Below are positions 47,230-58,150 of a stretch of DNA of 64,000 nucleotides, in pieces (position 1 is the first letter of the stretch; each line of letters starts with the position of its first letter). The stretch is from Lingula anatina. Lineage: Eukaryota; Brachiopoda; Lingulata; Lingulida; Lingulidae. The notes under the pieces are model-generated. The model was not told the origin of the DNA, did not search any database, and worked only from the letters and a program-made list of their open reading frames with translations. The translations under genes and the position numbers were made by a program. The stretch is from contig NW_019775857.1 of assembly GCF_001039355.2 (NCBI RefSeq), forward strand, positions 440,042-504,041. The letters are read 5' to 3'.

Positions 47230-47918
47230 TCATCTTCGTCTTCAGCAACAACATTAGATTTATACTTAAATTTTGTGTAGATGCTCTGAAAATCCAGGGT
47301 CCTGCCTTCCGACTAAAACGTTTGAATGTCTACCCCCTCTCTCCCCCTCCAAAAAAAAAAAAAAAAAAAGAAATTCCTCGCTCATTCCGCATCCCGTCCA
47401 CCATTCGAGCCCCAGTCCGAGTGGTAAAAGAGGTTTGCCCCACCTCCCCCCCCACACTTAAATATAGTCATTCATCACCGTTTCCTAAACAAGTGGGTCT
47501 ACAGCTGCCCCCAAACATTCTTTTGTACGACATTGATGACCTTCCTTCATCCTAAAATCCCCAAATCTACTATCCCTGATCTCGCTCCTTCTCCTTTGCA
47601 ATTTCTAGGTCTCCACACCGATTTTTGTCCCGTTTCTATGAGCTCTTGGTTCTCCTGTTGACTACAAACTCTTTTATTTATATCTGTATCGGCAAAGTAC
47701 ATTATTTTATAAGCATAAAAGATGTGTGTTGACATGGTGAATTTGTCAGCCTGTTTACATTTTTATTGCTTATGAGACTTCCCCTTGTATTGCACAGTTC
47801 TGCGCCTGTTGTACGTGATAGTACCAAAACCACAAAAGAGAAGTAGGCCCTATATATAAAAACCTGAAAATAAAATAATCGACCAGTCATTCATGTTCAC
47901 ATTTAGCCTGCAAACAAT
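46511..47918. other. Intergenic stretch before the CBM14/TSP1/WxxW gene
   Basis: No gene recognised. It contains an AT microsatellite at 47189-47227, an A run at 47350-47369 and C-rich stretches. The promoter of the following gene should lie near its right end, but no clear TATA box was identified. Confidence 0.5.
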
Positions 47919-49206
47919 ATGTACATTTTGGCTGTTGTATCAGTTTTCGTCAGCCTGCAGTCTTTTGCTAGACCAGAACCGGGTGAGTTTTTATTTTTTC
48001 GTTGACCTAACTGACATAATGCTAATAGAAAACGAAAGACCAAAAAAATTTGGTGGAATCCTTCAATGTATTCTTAAAAATAGAGGACATACACGAATAT
48101 CAAATTATCATAAGCCACTTATGATGTTTTTTTTTTTTTTCACTTTTAATCCTCTCGTTTCTACCAAACGTATTTTTTAATATCCCATGTAGGGTCTCCT
48201 TTCTAGAATTAAATCTCAACATCGAAATCAAACATTCATTTTAGCAGATTGGTGGATCAAAATAATTAGAAAAAGAAACTGATACGAAATTTCAATGATA
48301 ATAGATAAACACGAATAAAATATTCTACATGATATAATTTAGTTGGTTCCTGCGATCAACGACGTCGGTCCAATCAATATCTTAGAGATGACAGCGACAT
48401 CTGTGGGTACTACCTGTGTCTATCCAAGAGGGGCGGGGGTCGCAGTCCACTGTTGCGGCGCTGCGCCCCGGGAACAGGGGTTCCTAGGGACTATGGTGTG
48501 TCCCCCAGACACAGAGACAGGTAGGCAAGAATGTAACAAGTAGAATAAAGAAAGTATTTATTGATTTATGATATATATAGTTTTTTTATACCATTTTAAA
48601 GCGGTTGGATTATATAATGAAATAAAACATTAAAAACGCAAAACTACAAGATATCATAGATAGAGTCTACAAGAGTTAAAACAAAAGTTATAGGTTACCG
48701 GTTTTACTGGTAAATGACTTATAGGTTATTTGTAGGGCCTACATAAAAAACCACTAGGTCCGCTTTAATTTAGCTCATAGACTACTAGATGGGAGTGGGT
48801 GGAATAAATTGGATAACAACTATGTACTTTTATTTCAACAATATAAAAATACATCGGAAATGTGTCCCATTTTATGACAAATGGATAAACTTGACAAAAA
48901 TAAATGAATGGTCACAAAACATCTCCGGAAAAATTATAACAATATTTTCTCTTATACAACTTGTTCTCTGTCGACAGCACCAATCCATGCGTGGTACGCA
49001 CCAGCGAGTGCCTGAGGCCCCGATGGAGTGGCTGGGGTCCCTGGGGTGCCTGCTCTGTGACGTGTGGGACAGGTGTTCAGTGGCGCGGCCGGCGGTGCAT
49101 TCGAGGCAACAACTGTACGGGACAACAACAGGAGAGTAGGCAGTGCTTGGAACCTCCGTGTAAGTGAGCGAGGAGGCTGGGATTATACGCATTATTTGAC
49201 TTTTCT

Positions 49207-49251
<45 letters not shown>

Positions 49252-50433
49252 GTGAAAACCTACATGTATTTTAGGTATCCTGTCCTGATAGCCTCTTAGT
49301 TCACTGATTGAATACATGCAGCTGAGCTTTTGAGGTTTTGTGATTTTTGTAATATTTCATCAATTTGCAATATGTTCTGTGTGAAATTTGGGGAAATGCC
49401 GGTTCGGCGTACATTTTATGAAAATCTCGTACGGGATAGGTAGAAATATGGAAAGATAAAAAAGAATACTAAAATATAATACCCAAATTAGTGGTCCTTG
49501 TTCAAATACATTATAGGCTTGGTATGGACGGACTGGATCAACAGTGACTCCCCAGACTCCGGAGATGGAGATTGGGAAGTCAACATTGTGCCGGTAGGTG
49601 TCAGCACACTGTTTTCTTCGTCTACAAAATACATGTAATAGCATCTATGGGACCATTCCCACAGATATTTGTATCGATCTATCTCCCTGGGAAGTCTCAC
49701 TAAATTGTTGTCAGCTTAACCGGCTTAAGTGTCTGTCCCGCCTATTAAAAGCTGTTAGGGAGTAATTAACTTTCGATTACGCTCGGCTCCCTGTTGATCA
49801 ATTTAGCATGAACCCCCAGGGAGTTAGGTCGATCCAGATGGATCGATCTAAGTATGGAAACCCAGTCTATGAGACCATTCCCATAGATATTTAGATCGAT
49901 CTATCCCCCTGGGGAGTCTCACTAGATTGCTGTCAGCTTAACCGGCTTAAATGTCTGTCCCGCCTACGAAAAGCTGTAAGGGGGTAATTAACTTTAGTGC
50001 GTGCTCGGCTCCCGGAAGCTGACAGCAATTTAGCGTGAACCCCCAGTGAGTTAGGTCTATACAGATGAATCGATCTAAATATGTGGGAACCCAGTCTATG
50101 ACTTAAAATGAAATGAATAATCATAATGTTATCATCTGAAAGAAGGGGGGACGGTGCTATAAATCGTATTCCTTTTTTATTCAGCCACCATGTTCCGACA
50201 ACCAAACCGCAGTTGCCATTGAGTGTCGTGCCATCACGCCATCCGGTGAGCGCATCCCATGGGATGGGCCGGGACAAAAACTGGCTGTGCCCTGCGTCTC
50301 CCCTTTGGGTATAGGATGCCTGGAAGCAGATAATCCGCCAGTGGCCATGGCTCCACCTGGCGTGTTGACAGATCCAGGTTTTACATCCGGGTGTCTGGAC
50401 TACGAAGTCAGATACTTGTGCCCCGTGCCTTAG
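47919..50433 (+). CDS. Secreted CBM14-like / TSP1 / WxxW domain protein (complete, 5 exons)
   Basis: Exons 47919-47982, 48343-48520, 48978-49159, 49517-49593 and 50185-50433 sum to 750 bp (249 aa plus stop), with all phases matching. Exon 1 is a signal peptide (MYILAVVSVFVSLQSFA). Exon 2 and the start of exon 3 form a six-Cys module (ICGYYLC, RRCAPGTGVP, NPCVVRTSEC) like CBM14 chitin-binding domains. Exon 3 is a thrombospondin type 1 repeat (WSGWGPWGACSVTCGTG, GRRCIRGNNC, CLEPPC). Exons 4-5 are a WxxW domain as in CILP and mucins (VWTDWINSDSPDSGDGDWE, AIECRAI, CLDYEVRYLCPVP). It is probably an extracellular matrix or mucus component. The domains are small and Cys-rich, so the overall fold assignment is firm for TSP1 and WxxW and moderate for CBM14. 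Confidence 0.88.
49210..49248. repeat. (CT)n microsatellite
   Basis: It lies about 50 bp after the TSP1 exon donor. Confidence 0.95.
49646..49869. mobile_element. MITE, GATCGATCTA family, copy 3
   Basis: Left end TATGGGACCATTCCCA, right end GGATCGATCTAAGTATGG then CCCAGTCTAT. It is the first of two head-to-tail copies in the last intron of the CBM14/TSP1/WxxW gene. Confidence 0.8.
49868..50099. mobile_element. MITE, GATCGATCTA family, copy 4
   Basis: Left end TATGAGACCATTCCCATAG, right end CGATCTAAATATGTGGGAACC then CAGTCTATG. It abuts copy 3, sharing a TAT at the joint. It ends about 85 bp before the last WxxW exon. Confidence 0.8.
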
Positions 50434-51217
50434 ATTAAAAATAATTTTAATATCGTATATTGCAAATGGATGTATTTCATATTGGGAATTAATTTGATAT
50501 ATTCTGATTAGACTGGACAAGATTTTCTACATCCTTTTTTGTACCCCTGTAGTAACAGAACCAATTTAAATAACGTCCATTGGCATGTAGTCTCATTCAG
50601 TTACACATCGTATATTATTCAGAATTTCAGTTGTTTTGAAATATAGCTCTTATACATGTACAATGTAGTATACATGTTCTGAATATTCGTTGATAGTATA
50701 TAAACATTGAAATTCAAAATAGGAACTTGGGTAAAAAAAAAGAAAATAAAAAATAATGTGATCATAATAATGTTATTGTCGGGTTTCTATTGGGTTGCAA
50801 CAAGTAAGTGGATAAATACTGATACCGGTAGGTATAATACATGATAGCTTTATATAATCAGAAGTATTCAATAATAAAAATCATTTAAATTCAATCCGAG
50901 TACCACTGCACTGGAGACGGAGTTTGTGGGCGAATGTACCGGTGTAACGAAACTGAGGGTCCGTGTAACAGAATACCCACCCTCCATTTAGTTATAATGG
51001 TTAGGGTTAGCCTGGCCTAATTGGTTCAAATTCTTGGGCGAAAGTTACCTGTACAAATGAATGGGAAGCAGACTCTCTATCATGGGGGAGTCTCTATCAC
51101 CGGCAGGCGGGCCCTGTCTGGGTGTGAGTGTGGGTGAGGGGTCCAGCGAATCCAGGGGCGGACCCAGGATTATTTGAAGGAGGGGGGGGGGTCCGCGGAT
51201 GCACCTTTGGGTAATTT
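50434..51217. other. Intergenic region with repeat fragments
   Basis: No gene recognised. It contains the second CCGGTGTAACGAAACT repeat (50939-51103) and the left 65 bp of a CAGGGGCGGACCCAGGATTA element (from 51153), cut off where the UGT tandem unit begins. Confidence 0.6.
50939..51103. repeat. Interspersed repeat, CCGGTGTAACGAAACT family, copy 2
   Basis: Left end CCGGTGTAACGAAACTGAGG, right end GTCTCTATCACCGG. The outer CCGG tips are inverted complements. A decayed relative lies at 60310-60440 inside the second UGT unit. Confidence 0.7.
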
Positions 51218-52063
51218 CGTTACCCGTGAACGCAACTTTTTATTTCCCGAGATGAGTGAAACGTTCATTTTATTTAGCGTGACCCGTACAGCACCCCATT
51301 CCAGTGATGCGTGAATGCGGCTTTTTATTCTTCGCCCTTCGTGGAACGAAGTCATTTTATCCAGGATTTTCGAATCACATTATCAGCGAGATTTCCCGTG
51401 AACTGTATCAGAAATTGAATTCTACCCAAAACGGACATGTGACATTTTAATACATTATAATATGTTAAAACATATTATAACGATTAAATCCGTTTTTAAT
51501 AATGTCAGCAGAAATTGCCTTGATGGAATCTGAAGGAATTGAGCGGTTCTTAGACTGAAACGCCAACAAATAATGGAAGAGCGGGGTGAGTTTCTTGTAT
51601 ATACGCCTATACCATCTAACTTTTAAAAACTATGTATGTTACCATGGATGATTCACATTGCGTCAAGCGCTTCATACAGGTTAGGTTGACATACGACTCA
51701 GAAATATTTTATACCACAAAAGTGGCTTTTTGCAACATATACAAAATATTCATTTTACATTTTGAAGAAATCGATGTTCAGAAATCTCGCGTGAACGTTA
51801 TTGTGTTGGTAGTTAGTTAGTTCTTGCTTTGTAATTACAGTTATAATGATATATGATATTTACAGTAATCTTAGAATACAGTACAATACAAGTGACTGTC
51901 GTAATACGTGTAGTCTGTAACAGTACGCTGCTTAAGGATAGTTCCAACATGAATTGTTGTCTTTAAACTTATATCTCTGTTACAATTGACACCTTATCTC
52001 CCATACAACGTGCACGTGAGTGAGACCCAAAGCAACATAAAAAACGAAAGACGTACATAGATA

Positions 52064-53626
52064 TCAATCCGTTTTGTTCCTCTTCCTTAAGTGAGGCTGT
52101 AATTTGAGAACTTTTCTGCACAACATTTTGCAACAAAACAAAAGAAAGGCAGCAACACACACTGCAACCGTTAATAGGAAGATTATTACGTCTAGCAAGA
52201 CATACTGGTACCAGCTAAGTCTCTCCATCGCCTGAGAATGGAAATGCAATGTTCCATTGTTTCTGATAACATACTCAACCCAGTACATCAGTGTTTCCTT
52301 TCCGTCCATCGGCTGGTCACGAACCATTGCTGCTGCACGCTTGGCGTTGGCAAAATAGCTAGGATTATTCAGAACCTTCAATACAACTGCAGAGAAAGAA
52401 GATTCTGTTAAATTGTAGAAGTCTAACTTCTCCCCCATTCCAAGACGTTCAACAAACTTTGTTGCGTGGCTAAATTGATCTAAGAACAGGGGTACGGCAA
52501 CAACAGAGACCCCATGATATAGTGCCTCGTGTGAACCGCTAACTCCGCAGTGAGTGATGAACAGGCGCGCTTTTGCGTGACCAACAAGATCATTTTGTGG
52601 TATCCAATTCATAACTTTCGTGTTATTTGCCAATCCCGAAATATCGGAATTATTGCTCCGCCATATAATCTTCTGCGGAAGTTGCGCCAAAACCCTGGCT
52701 ATTAATTCTGCTTTTTCTGACGTAAGTTCGGATACCATCGACCCAAAACTCATGATAACGATGCCATGTTCCCCGGAAGATTCCACGAACTCTTCCAAAT
52801 CTTTAGATAGGGGTTTTGCAGGGTGAAAAAGGATACCCGACACAGTTTTTACCCAAGGAAAAACGGGACGGGGATAGTCAAACGCAAAATCTACGTTAAC
52901 TATCAGTATAGATAATCTGGTATAAGCTGTCATTATCGACAAAGACGTGTTGAGATTGTATTTTTCTTTTGCGCCATTAATAGCAGCCGAGACATAGTAC
53001 TTAAAACATACACCCAACGTTAACGTCAGCGTGTTCATTAATCTCTCCGTAAAACCCATGTGATCCGAGCATCCTGCAAAAATATTTGGTGTGTAGGCAG
53101 GGTGTATAGGATAGGCGGTCCAGTCGTTACTGAACCCCCAATTAGAATACCCGATCCCGGGGATGTTTAAATAATCCCTCAATACAAAACTTTCTATAGC
53201 AGCTACGTCATGAAACAGGAGGTGAAATTTTTTAGAAATCAGAGTATTTAGTAGCTCTCTGTTCCCAAAAAGTGCATCCACAGTGCTACTGCTTTTCTCT
53301 ATCACTTTCTTGAAAAGGTGAAAGGGATTATTATGAACTTCGGCAAGCATTTCTTCGCTGGAAATTGACAAAGCTTCAGTGTGTACCTTGACAGTTAACA
53401 CCTCTATCCCATTGGGTATATCCTTCAGATTAATGTCGGTCGTGATCAAAATGGTTACGCTGTGGTTTCTTGCTACCATCATTTGCCCAATCTTGATAAT
53501 GTTCCTGAAACGGGAGCTGTGCATTAGAGAGTACGGATACAGCAGAATGTTAGCGCTGATGGCAGCGCCGTAGAGGCTGATGAAGGCACCGAAGAGCAAT
53601 AGCAAACACACGTGCATCGCCGCCAT
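52064..53626 (-). CDS. UDP-glucuronosyltransferase-like membrane enzyme, copy A
   Basis: An intronless 520-residue protein. The N-terminus MAAMHVCLLLLFGAFISLYG is a signal peptide. The C-terminal half has the UGT signature (WIPQNDLVGHAKARLFITHC, GVSGSHEALYHG, PLFLDQFSHATKF), which binds the UDP-sugar. The C-terminus has one membrane segment (LLDVIIFLLTVAVCVAAFLL) and a short basic tail, giving a type I ER enzyme with a luminal active site. The family transfers sugars, usually glucuronic acid or glucose, to lipophilic acceptors. In the signature this copy has HGVSVVAVP where copy B and most family members have Pro, a possible loss of fitness. The minus strand reads CATAAAAATAG (53693-53684), a TATA-like box about 60 bp before the ATG. 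Substrate is unknown. Confidence 0.93.
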   Translation of the reverse strand: MAAMHVCLLLLFGAFISLYGAAISANILLYPYSLMHSSRFRNIIKIGQMMVARNHSVTILITTDINLKDIPNGIEVLTVKVHTEALSISSEEMLAEVHNNPFHLFKKVIEKSSSTVDALFGNRELLNTLISKKFHLLFHDVAAIESFVLRDYLNIPGIGYSNWGFSNDWTAYPIHPAYTPNIFAGCSDHMGFTERLMNTLTLTLGVCFKYYVSAAINGAKEKYNLNTSLSIMTAYTRLSILIVNVDFAFDYPRPVFPWVKTVSGILFHPAKPLSKDLEEFVESSGEHGIVIMSFGSMVSELTSEKAELIARVLAQLPQKIIWRSNNSDISGLANNTKVMNWIPQNDLVGHAKARLFITHCGVSGSHEALYHGVSVVAVPLFLDQFSHATKFVERLGMGEKLDFYNLTESSFSAVVLKVLNNPSYFANAKRAAAMVRDQPMDGKETLMYWVEYVIRNNGTLHFHSQAMERLSWYQYVLLDVIIFLLTVAVCVAAFLLFCCKMLCRKVLKLQPHLRKRNKTD

Positions 53627-53683
53627 TTCAGTAGACTGCGCTTTAGAACTGGCTGGTTAAGCTTCGGCGAAGCTGAATGTACA

Positions 53684-53693
53684 CTATTTTTAT
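53684..53693 (-). promoter_or_regulatory. TATA-like element of UGT copy A
   Basis: ATAAAAATAG on the minus strand, 58-67 bp upstream of the start codon. The equivalent position upstream of copy B reads ATAACAATAG. Function is inferred from sequence and spacing only. Confidence 0.35.
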
Positions 53694-54140
53694 GGGTCAC
53701 AGGTACAAAGAATAAAGTACCACTGATATTTAAACAGCACTGTGCTAATATTATTCAATGATGCTGTGGAAAACACTAGGTCCAGGTCACATTGGAAGCT
53801 AGGCCTACCACCGGCGTAACAAGAACATTGTAGTCTAGATGATTGGTGCAAAAATTGCTCAAAAGGTGGAAAGAGCATGAAACTTGGCACAAATGTTCTT
53901 TGGACTATGCTGATCATTTTCAAGGGTAGTGCCCAAAATTTCGTCCGTTGCTTAGCAACCGTTGCTAAGGAAGTGATGTACCTTAGTAACAAGCTAATTG
54001 GACCTTTCTTGTTCAGTTTAAAAGATTTAAAAGGGCTTTTAATAATGTTTCAAGCCATCAGAACTATCACAACACTATTTTAAGCCATTAAAAGCCCAAA
54101 TAAACCATTGCAACAGTTGCTAGGCAACATATTACCCTAG

Positions 54141-54146
<6 letters not shown>

Positions 54147-54226
<80 letters not shown>
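54147..54226. repeat. (AT)n microsatellite in UGT unit A
   Basis: About 80 bp of TA repeats. It replaces the region where unit B carries the right arm of a fold-back repeat. Confidence 0.95.
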
Positions 54227-54228
<2 letters not shown>

Positions 54229-54408
54229 GTAGCATTTTACATATCCTTCCCATCCCATCTTTTTGTTCCCATTCTACATAAACATGTTATTTGTTTCTTA
54301 ATTATTAATTAATAATAATAAAGATAGGGTCTAGGGTTTTGCTAGGGGGAAGGGGGGAGTAAGGATTTTATCTTTGTAAAAAGGCCTACCACCGGCCAAT
54401 GTTCTTGT

Positions 54409-54638
54409 AGGATTATTCGAAAGGTGGGTATCCCCCTGCCCCGTTGGCGTGGGGTTCGGGGCCCGCTGAAGAGCCCCGAGAAATTTAGAGGGCGAACGGT
54501 GCTATTGGGTACGGTTTAGAACTATGATTCACCTAGTCAAAACTCTAATTCCAAGAGGGGACCATTGGTGTGATTTTTTCAGAAATCGAAGGGGGTGGTC
54601 AGCACCCCCCCTGACCCCTCCCTCTAAATCCGCCACTG
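54409..54638. mobile_element. hAT-like non-autonomous element, left-truncated
   Basis: It runs from AGGATTATTCGAAAGG to CTCTAAATCCGCCACTG. The intact relative at 60663-60904 begins CAGTGGACCCAGGATTATT. The CAGTGGCGGATTTAG-type tip is typical of hAT non-autonomous elements. Confidence 0.7.
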
Positions 54639-56881
54639 GAAACCCCTGCAGGAGAGGGTCGTGCGCAACTGGGTATATGTATTTTACCGGCCATGGAAGA
54701 GGTAGTTCAAAAAGAGCGACACAAACTTTGAGATAGCCCTGCGTAAAAAAATTATAATGATTACCCCACCATCATCCTGATGTTCTATTGTCCATTACTT
54801 TCGGAAAAAATAAATAGTCATCAAAACCGTAACGCATTTATCAAAATATGAAAAAATGTGTTTTTAAGATAAAAGTGATTGTTGTTTCGTGTCTTTAGTG
54901 AACTAGTGAATTTCCCTATCTTGTATTTCAGAAATACATTCCAATAAACTTCCTCGCAAGGTCAGCTAACACAAGGATGAATGAGTCCAACTGTATATGT
55001 GATGGGGTGAAGTCAACGATATTGACAGTTCACGTTGCCCTGTTATAGATAGAGATATCTATAGCAGGTAAAAGTGATCGTGTCTTTGTGTTTTTGTGAC
55101 TAAAACAGTTGAAATCCGTAGCACCTAACAGTTAAACAAATAAACCCTACATTTATTAGGCGTCAAACGCGTCATGCTGCTAAACACATTCGGTCTAAAA
55201 GCATGTAACATGTTAAGGAGCTAAACGTGCTTAGGAGCTAAACGCGTCGAAAAATGAGACAAAGCAGGCGCTTAGAAATGTGTTTAGGAGCTAAACACTG
55301 TTTTTACAGTGCAGTGTATACATCGACGCTTATTAGACTTGGCATTTAATTAAGCGACAAGTTTCACTGACGTTTGCCTCACCAAACACAAGCAATTATT
55401 TGTTATCCGGATTTAATAGTTCCATAATATGGTTTGTAACTGAGTTGGTTAAAAAGGTCTGGTCTAATATTTGTGATCGGAGTTGTTAATTTCAGACAAT
55501 TGCAAACGTTTCTGAAGCTCAGATGTGACAGGCAGGCGTGTTTGGAAGTTTCAAAATGAAGAAACAGACCCGGCACTGAAACTCTATAGGCCTATGTGCA
55601 ATATTCTCACGACTCCTATCCCCCTATTCAACTAGAAAAGCCCTCCGAGAGCGCAGACCTCGGCCAAGGCAGGAAAGTCTCCACCCAATGCCATTTCACC
55701 CCTAAATTTTCATTCTATAATGATTTTGATTTTTGATTATTGATTGATTATTGATCCGGATCACCACCAAAAACTAACCACTTCTAAGTCAACCCTTTTT
55801 ATCGAAATTCATCTTAACTTTTTGAGTTATAGATGACAAACAGACAGACAGACAGACAGACAGAAAGACAAACAAACAGGCATGAAAACATAACCTCCTT
55901 GGCGAAGGTAATAACAGCTAACACAAACTGAATTCTGGCATAACTGAGCTTTTTCGAACAATAAAATATTGTGATGTCTAGAATCGTTTGCATGAAGGGC
56001 TTACATCATTCACTGATCTTTATATTAAAAATGATAATCAGCATAATACATAAAGTCTCAGTGTAACATACCCTGCCTGGTGAACTCTGTATCGAGGGTA
56101 ACTGAATAATTCTACCACGACGAAACCAATATTAGACAGAAGCGTAGTATAACTAACTATAATACATGACGTGTGCGTTAGTCCGTGACTTCCTACGTGG
56201 TAAAAAAAAAAAAAAAAATAGCTGTGCACTCGACTGCCTGCATAACGACAGTGACCACGACAGCCACCGTCTTAATCAAGTCAGACTAGTACTGTTTTAA
56301 GACTTTTCAACAAAGTGGTTGTTTGACTGTATCCAAAACCTGCGTTTTCACAGAGTTCAGCGGTCAGCGAGGTGAGCGGTTTGTCGGTTTGATTGCGATA
56401 AAGCAACATAACCCCGACCATTGAAAACACCCTTAGGGGACATTCAGAACAGTGGACTAACTAGTCCGAGGTTCAAATATGGCCGACCAACTTGAATACT
56501 TCCCCACGGGATATCTGTTCAGTGTGTATTAGCGGATTAGACGGCAAGCTTTTAGTAGGTCGCCATATTTGACCCTCGAACTAGGGGCCTTATATTATTC
56601 CTAAAGATTATTTAAAACACACTGTCCTGAGTCGGTCCTGAATGCGGCCAGTGGCAACCAGTGGCACTCACTCGCTCTTTTTACGTAGCGTCAAGACGGC
56701 GGACAGCTGGGTTGTTCATTTCTGAGCTGGTAACCATTTAATTGTGAGCAGTAGAAAAAATTGTCATGAGTTTGCCAGGGGCGTATTCGTGACTGTTAGT
56801 GAAAATTTAATCTGTAGCCCTGGTAGAGGGTCACATTTAGGCCTGGGCAAGATTATTCGACGGGTTTTGCGCAGGCATACA
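54639..56881. other. Intergenic part of UGT unit A
   Basis: No gene recognised. It contains three copies of the word GGAGCTAAAC (55217, 55234, 55287) and a retroelement-like tail at 55631-55913. Confidence 0.6.
55631..55913 (-). repeat. Retroelement 3'-tail-like repeat, unit A
   Basis: It contains CCGAGAGCGCAGACCTCGGC near the left, GATTATTGATTGATTATTGA in the middle and (CAGA)n with AACCTCCTTGGCGAAGG at the right. This combination recurs in many aquatic animal genomes as the tail of non-LTR elements, but naming the family from memory is uncertain. Confidence 0.45.
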
Positions 56882-57131
56882 CAGGGTTGGCTCCAGGATT
56901 ATTTGTAGGGGGGGCAGGTTTGCGTGTGCGAAGCCTCCCCCCCTCCCCCCATCCTTGGGGTGGGGTTCGGGCCCCGAAAGAATTTCGTATATTACAGGGC
57001 GAGCGGTGCCATTTGGTACGGTCTAGAACTATGATTCAGCTAGTCAAAATTCTGATTCCAAGAGGGGACTATTGGTGTGATTTTTTTTCAGAAATCGAAG
57101 TGGGGTCAGGACCCCTCTAAATCCGCCACTG
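56882..57131. mobile_element. hAT-like non-autonomous element, unit A right end
   Basis: It begins CAGGGTTGGCTCCAGGATTA and ends CTAAATCCGCCACTG. The interior matches the other copies (GGGTTCGGGCCCCGAAAGAA, AACTATGATTCA, CCAAGAGGGGAC). Confidence 0.75.
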
Positions 57132-58150
57132 CACACATGCCGACAGCTATGAGACTGTTACCCTCCTCGCGTTCTTGAATGGCTAATGGCGTCTATAATT
57201 ATTAACTCTGTCGTGTGGCATTTGACAAAGGTTTTAAGGTGACACTGTATATTGCTGGGCAGACAAAGGAAAACGTTACCCGCGAACGTCACTTTTTATT
57301 TCCCGAGATGAGTAAAACGTTCATTTTATTTAGCGTGACCCGTACAGCACCCCATTCCAGTGATGCGTGAGTGCGGCTTTCTATTCTTCGCCTTTCGCGA
57401 AACGAAGTCATTTTACCCAGGATTTTCGAAGCACATTATCAGTGAGACATGAATACACTTTTATTTGCTGTTTGTGAATTGATGATTTTATTTCCCGTGA
57501 ACTGTATCAGAAATTGAATTCTACCCAAAACGGACATGTGACATTTTAATTCATTATAATATGTTAAAACATATTATAACGATTAATTCCGTTTTTAATA
57601 ATGTCAGCAGAAATTGCCTTGATGAAATCTGGAGGAATTGAGCGGTTCTCAGACTGAAACGCCAACAAATAATGGAAGAGCGGGGTGAGTTTCTTGTAAA
57701 TACACCTATACGATCTATCTTTTAAAAACTATGTGATGATTCACGTTGCTTAAATCGCTTCATACAGGTTAGGTTGACATACGACTCAGAAATATTTTAT
57801 ACCACAAAAATGGCTTTTTGCAACATATACAAAATATTCATTTTACATTTTGAGGAAATCGATGTTCAGAAATGTCGCGTTAACGTTATTGTGTTGGTAG
57901 TTAGTGAGTTAGTTCTCGCTTTGTAAATACAGTTATAATGATATATAATATTTACAGTAATCTTAGAATACAATACAAGAAACTGCTGCAATACGTGTAG
58001 TCTGTAACAGTACGCTGCTTAAGGATAGTTCCAACATGAATTGTTGTCTTTAAACTTATATCTCTGTTAAAATTGACCCCTAATCTCCCTTACAACGTGC
58101 ACGTGAGTGAGACCCAAAGCAACATAAAAAACGAAAGACGTACATATATA

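Larger units (their letters stand above)
51218..57273. repeat. Tandem segmental duplication unit A (UGT)
   Basis: A unit of about 6.06 kb starting CGTTACCCGTGAACG and ending GGGCAGACAAAGGAAAA, repeated directly by unit B with similarity along its whole length. It carries one UGT gene, AT repeats, a retroelement-like tail and two CAGTGGCGGATTTAG-type elements. Lengths differ because of element insertions and deletions: unit A lacks the fold-back right arm and the MITE found in unit B. Confidence 0.9.

Noticed and set aside
55842-55870. (CAGA)n direct repeats as a CRISPR-like array
   Set aside because: A simple tetranucleotide run inside a retroelement tail in an animal genome, with no spacers.
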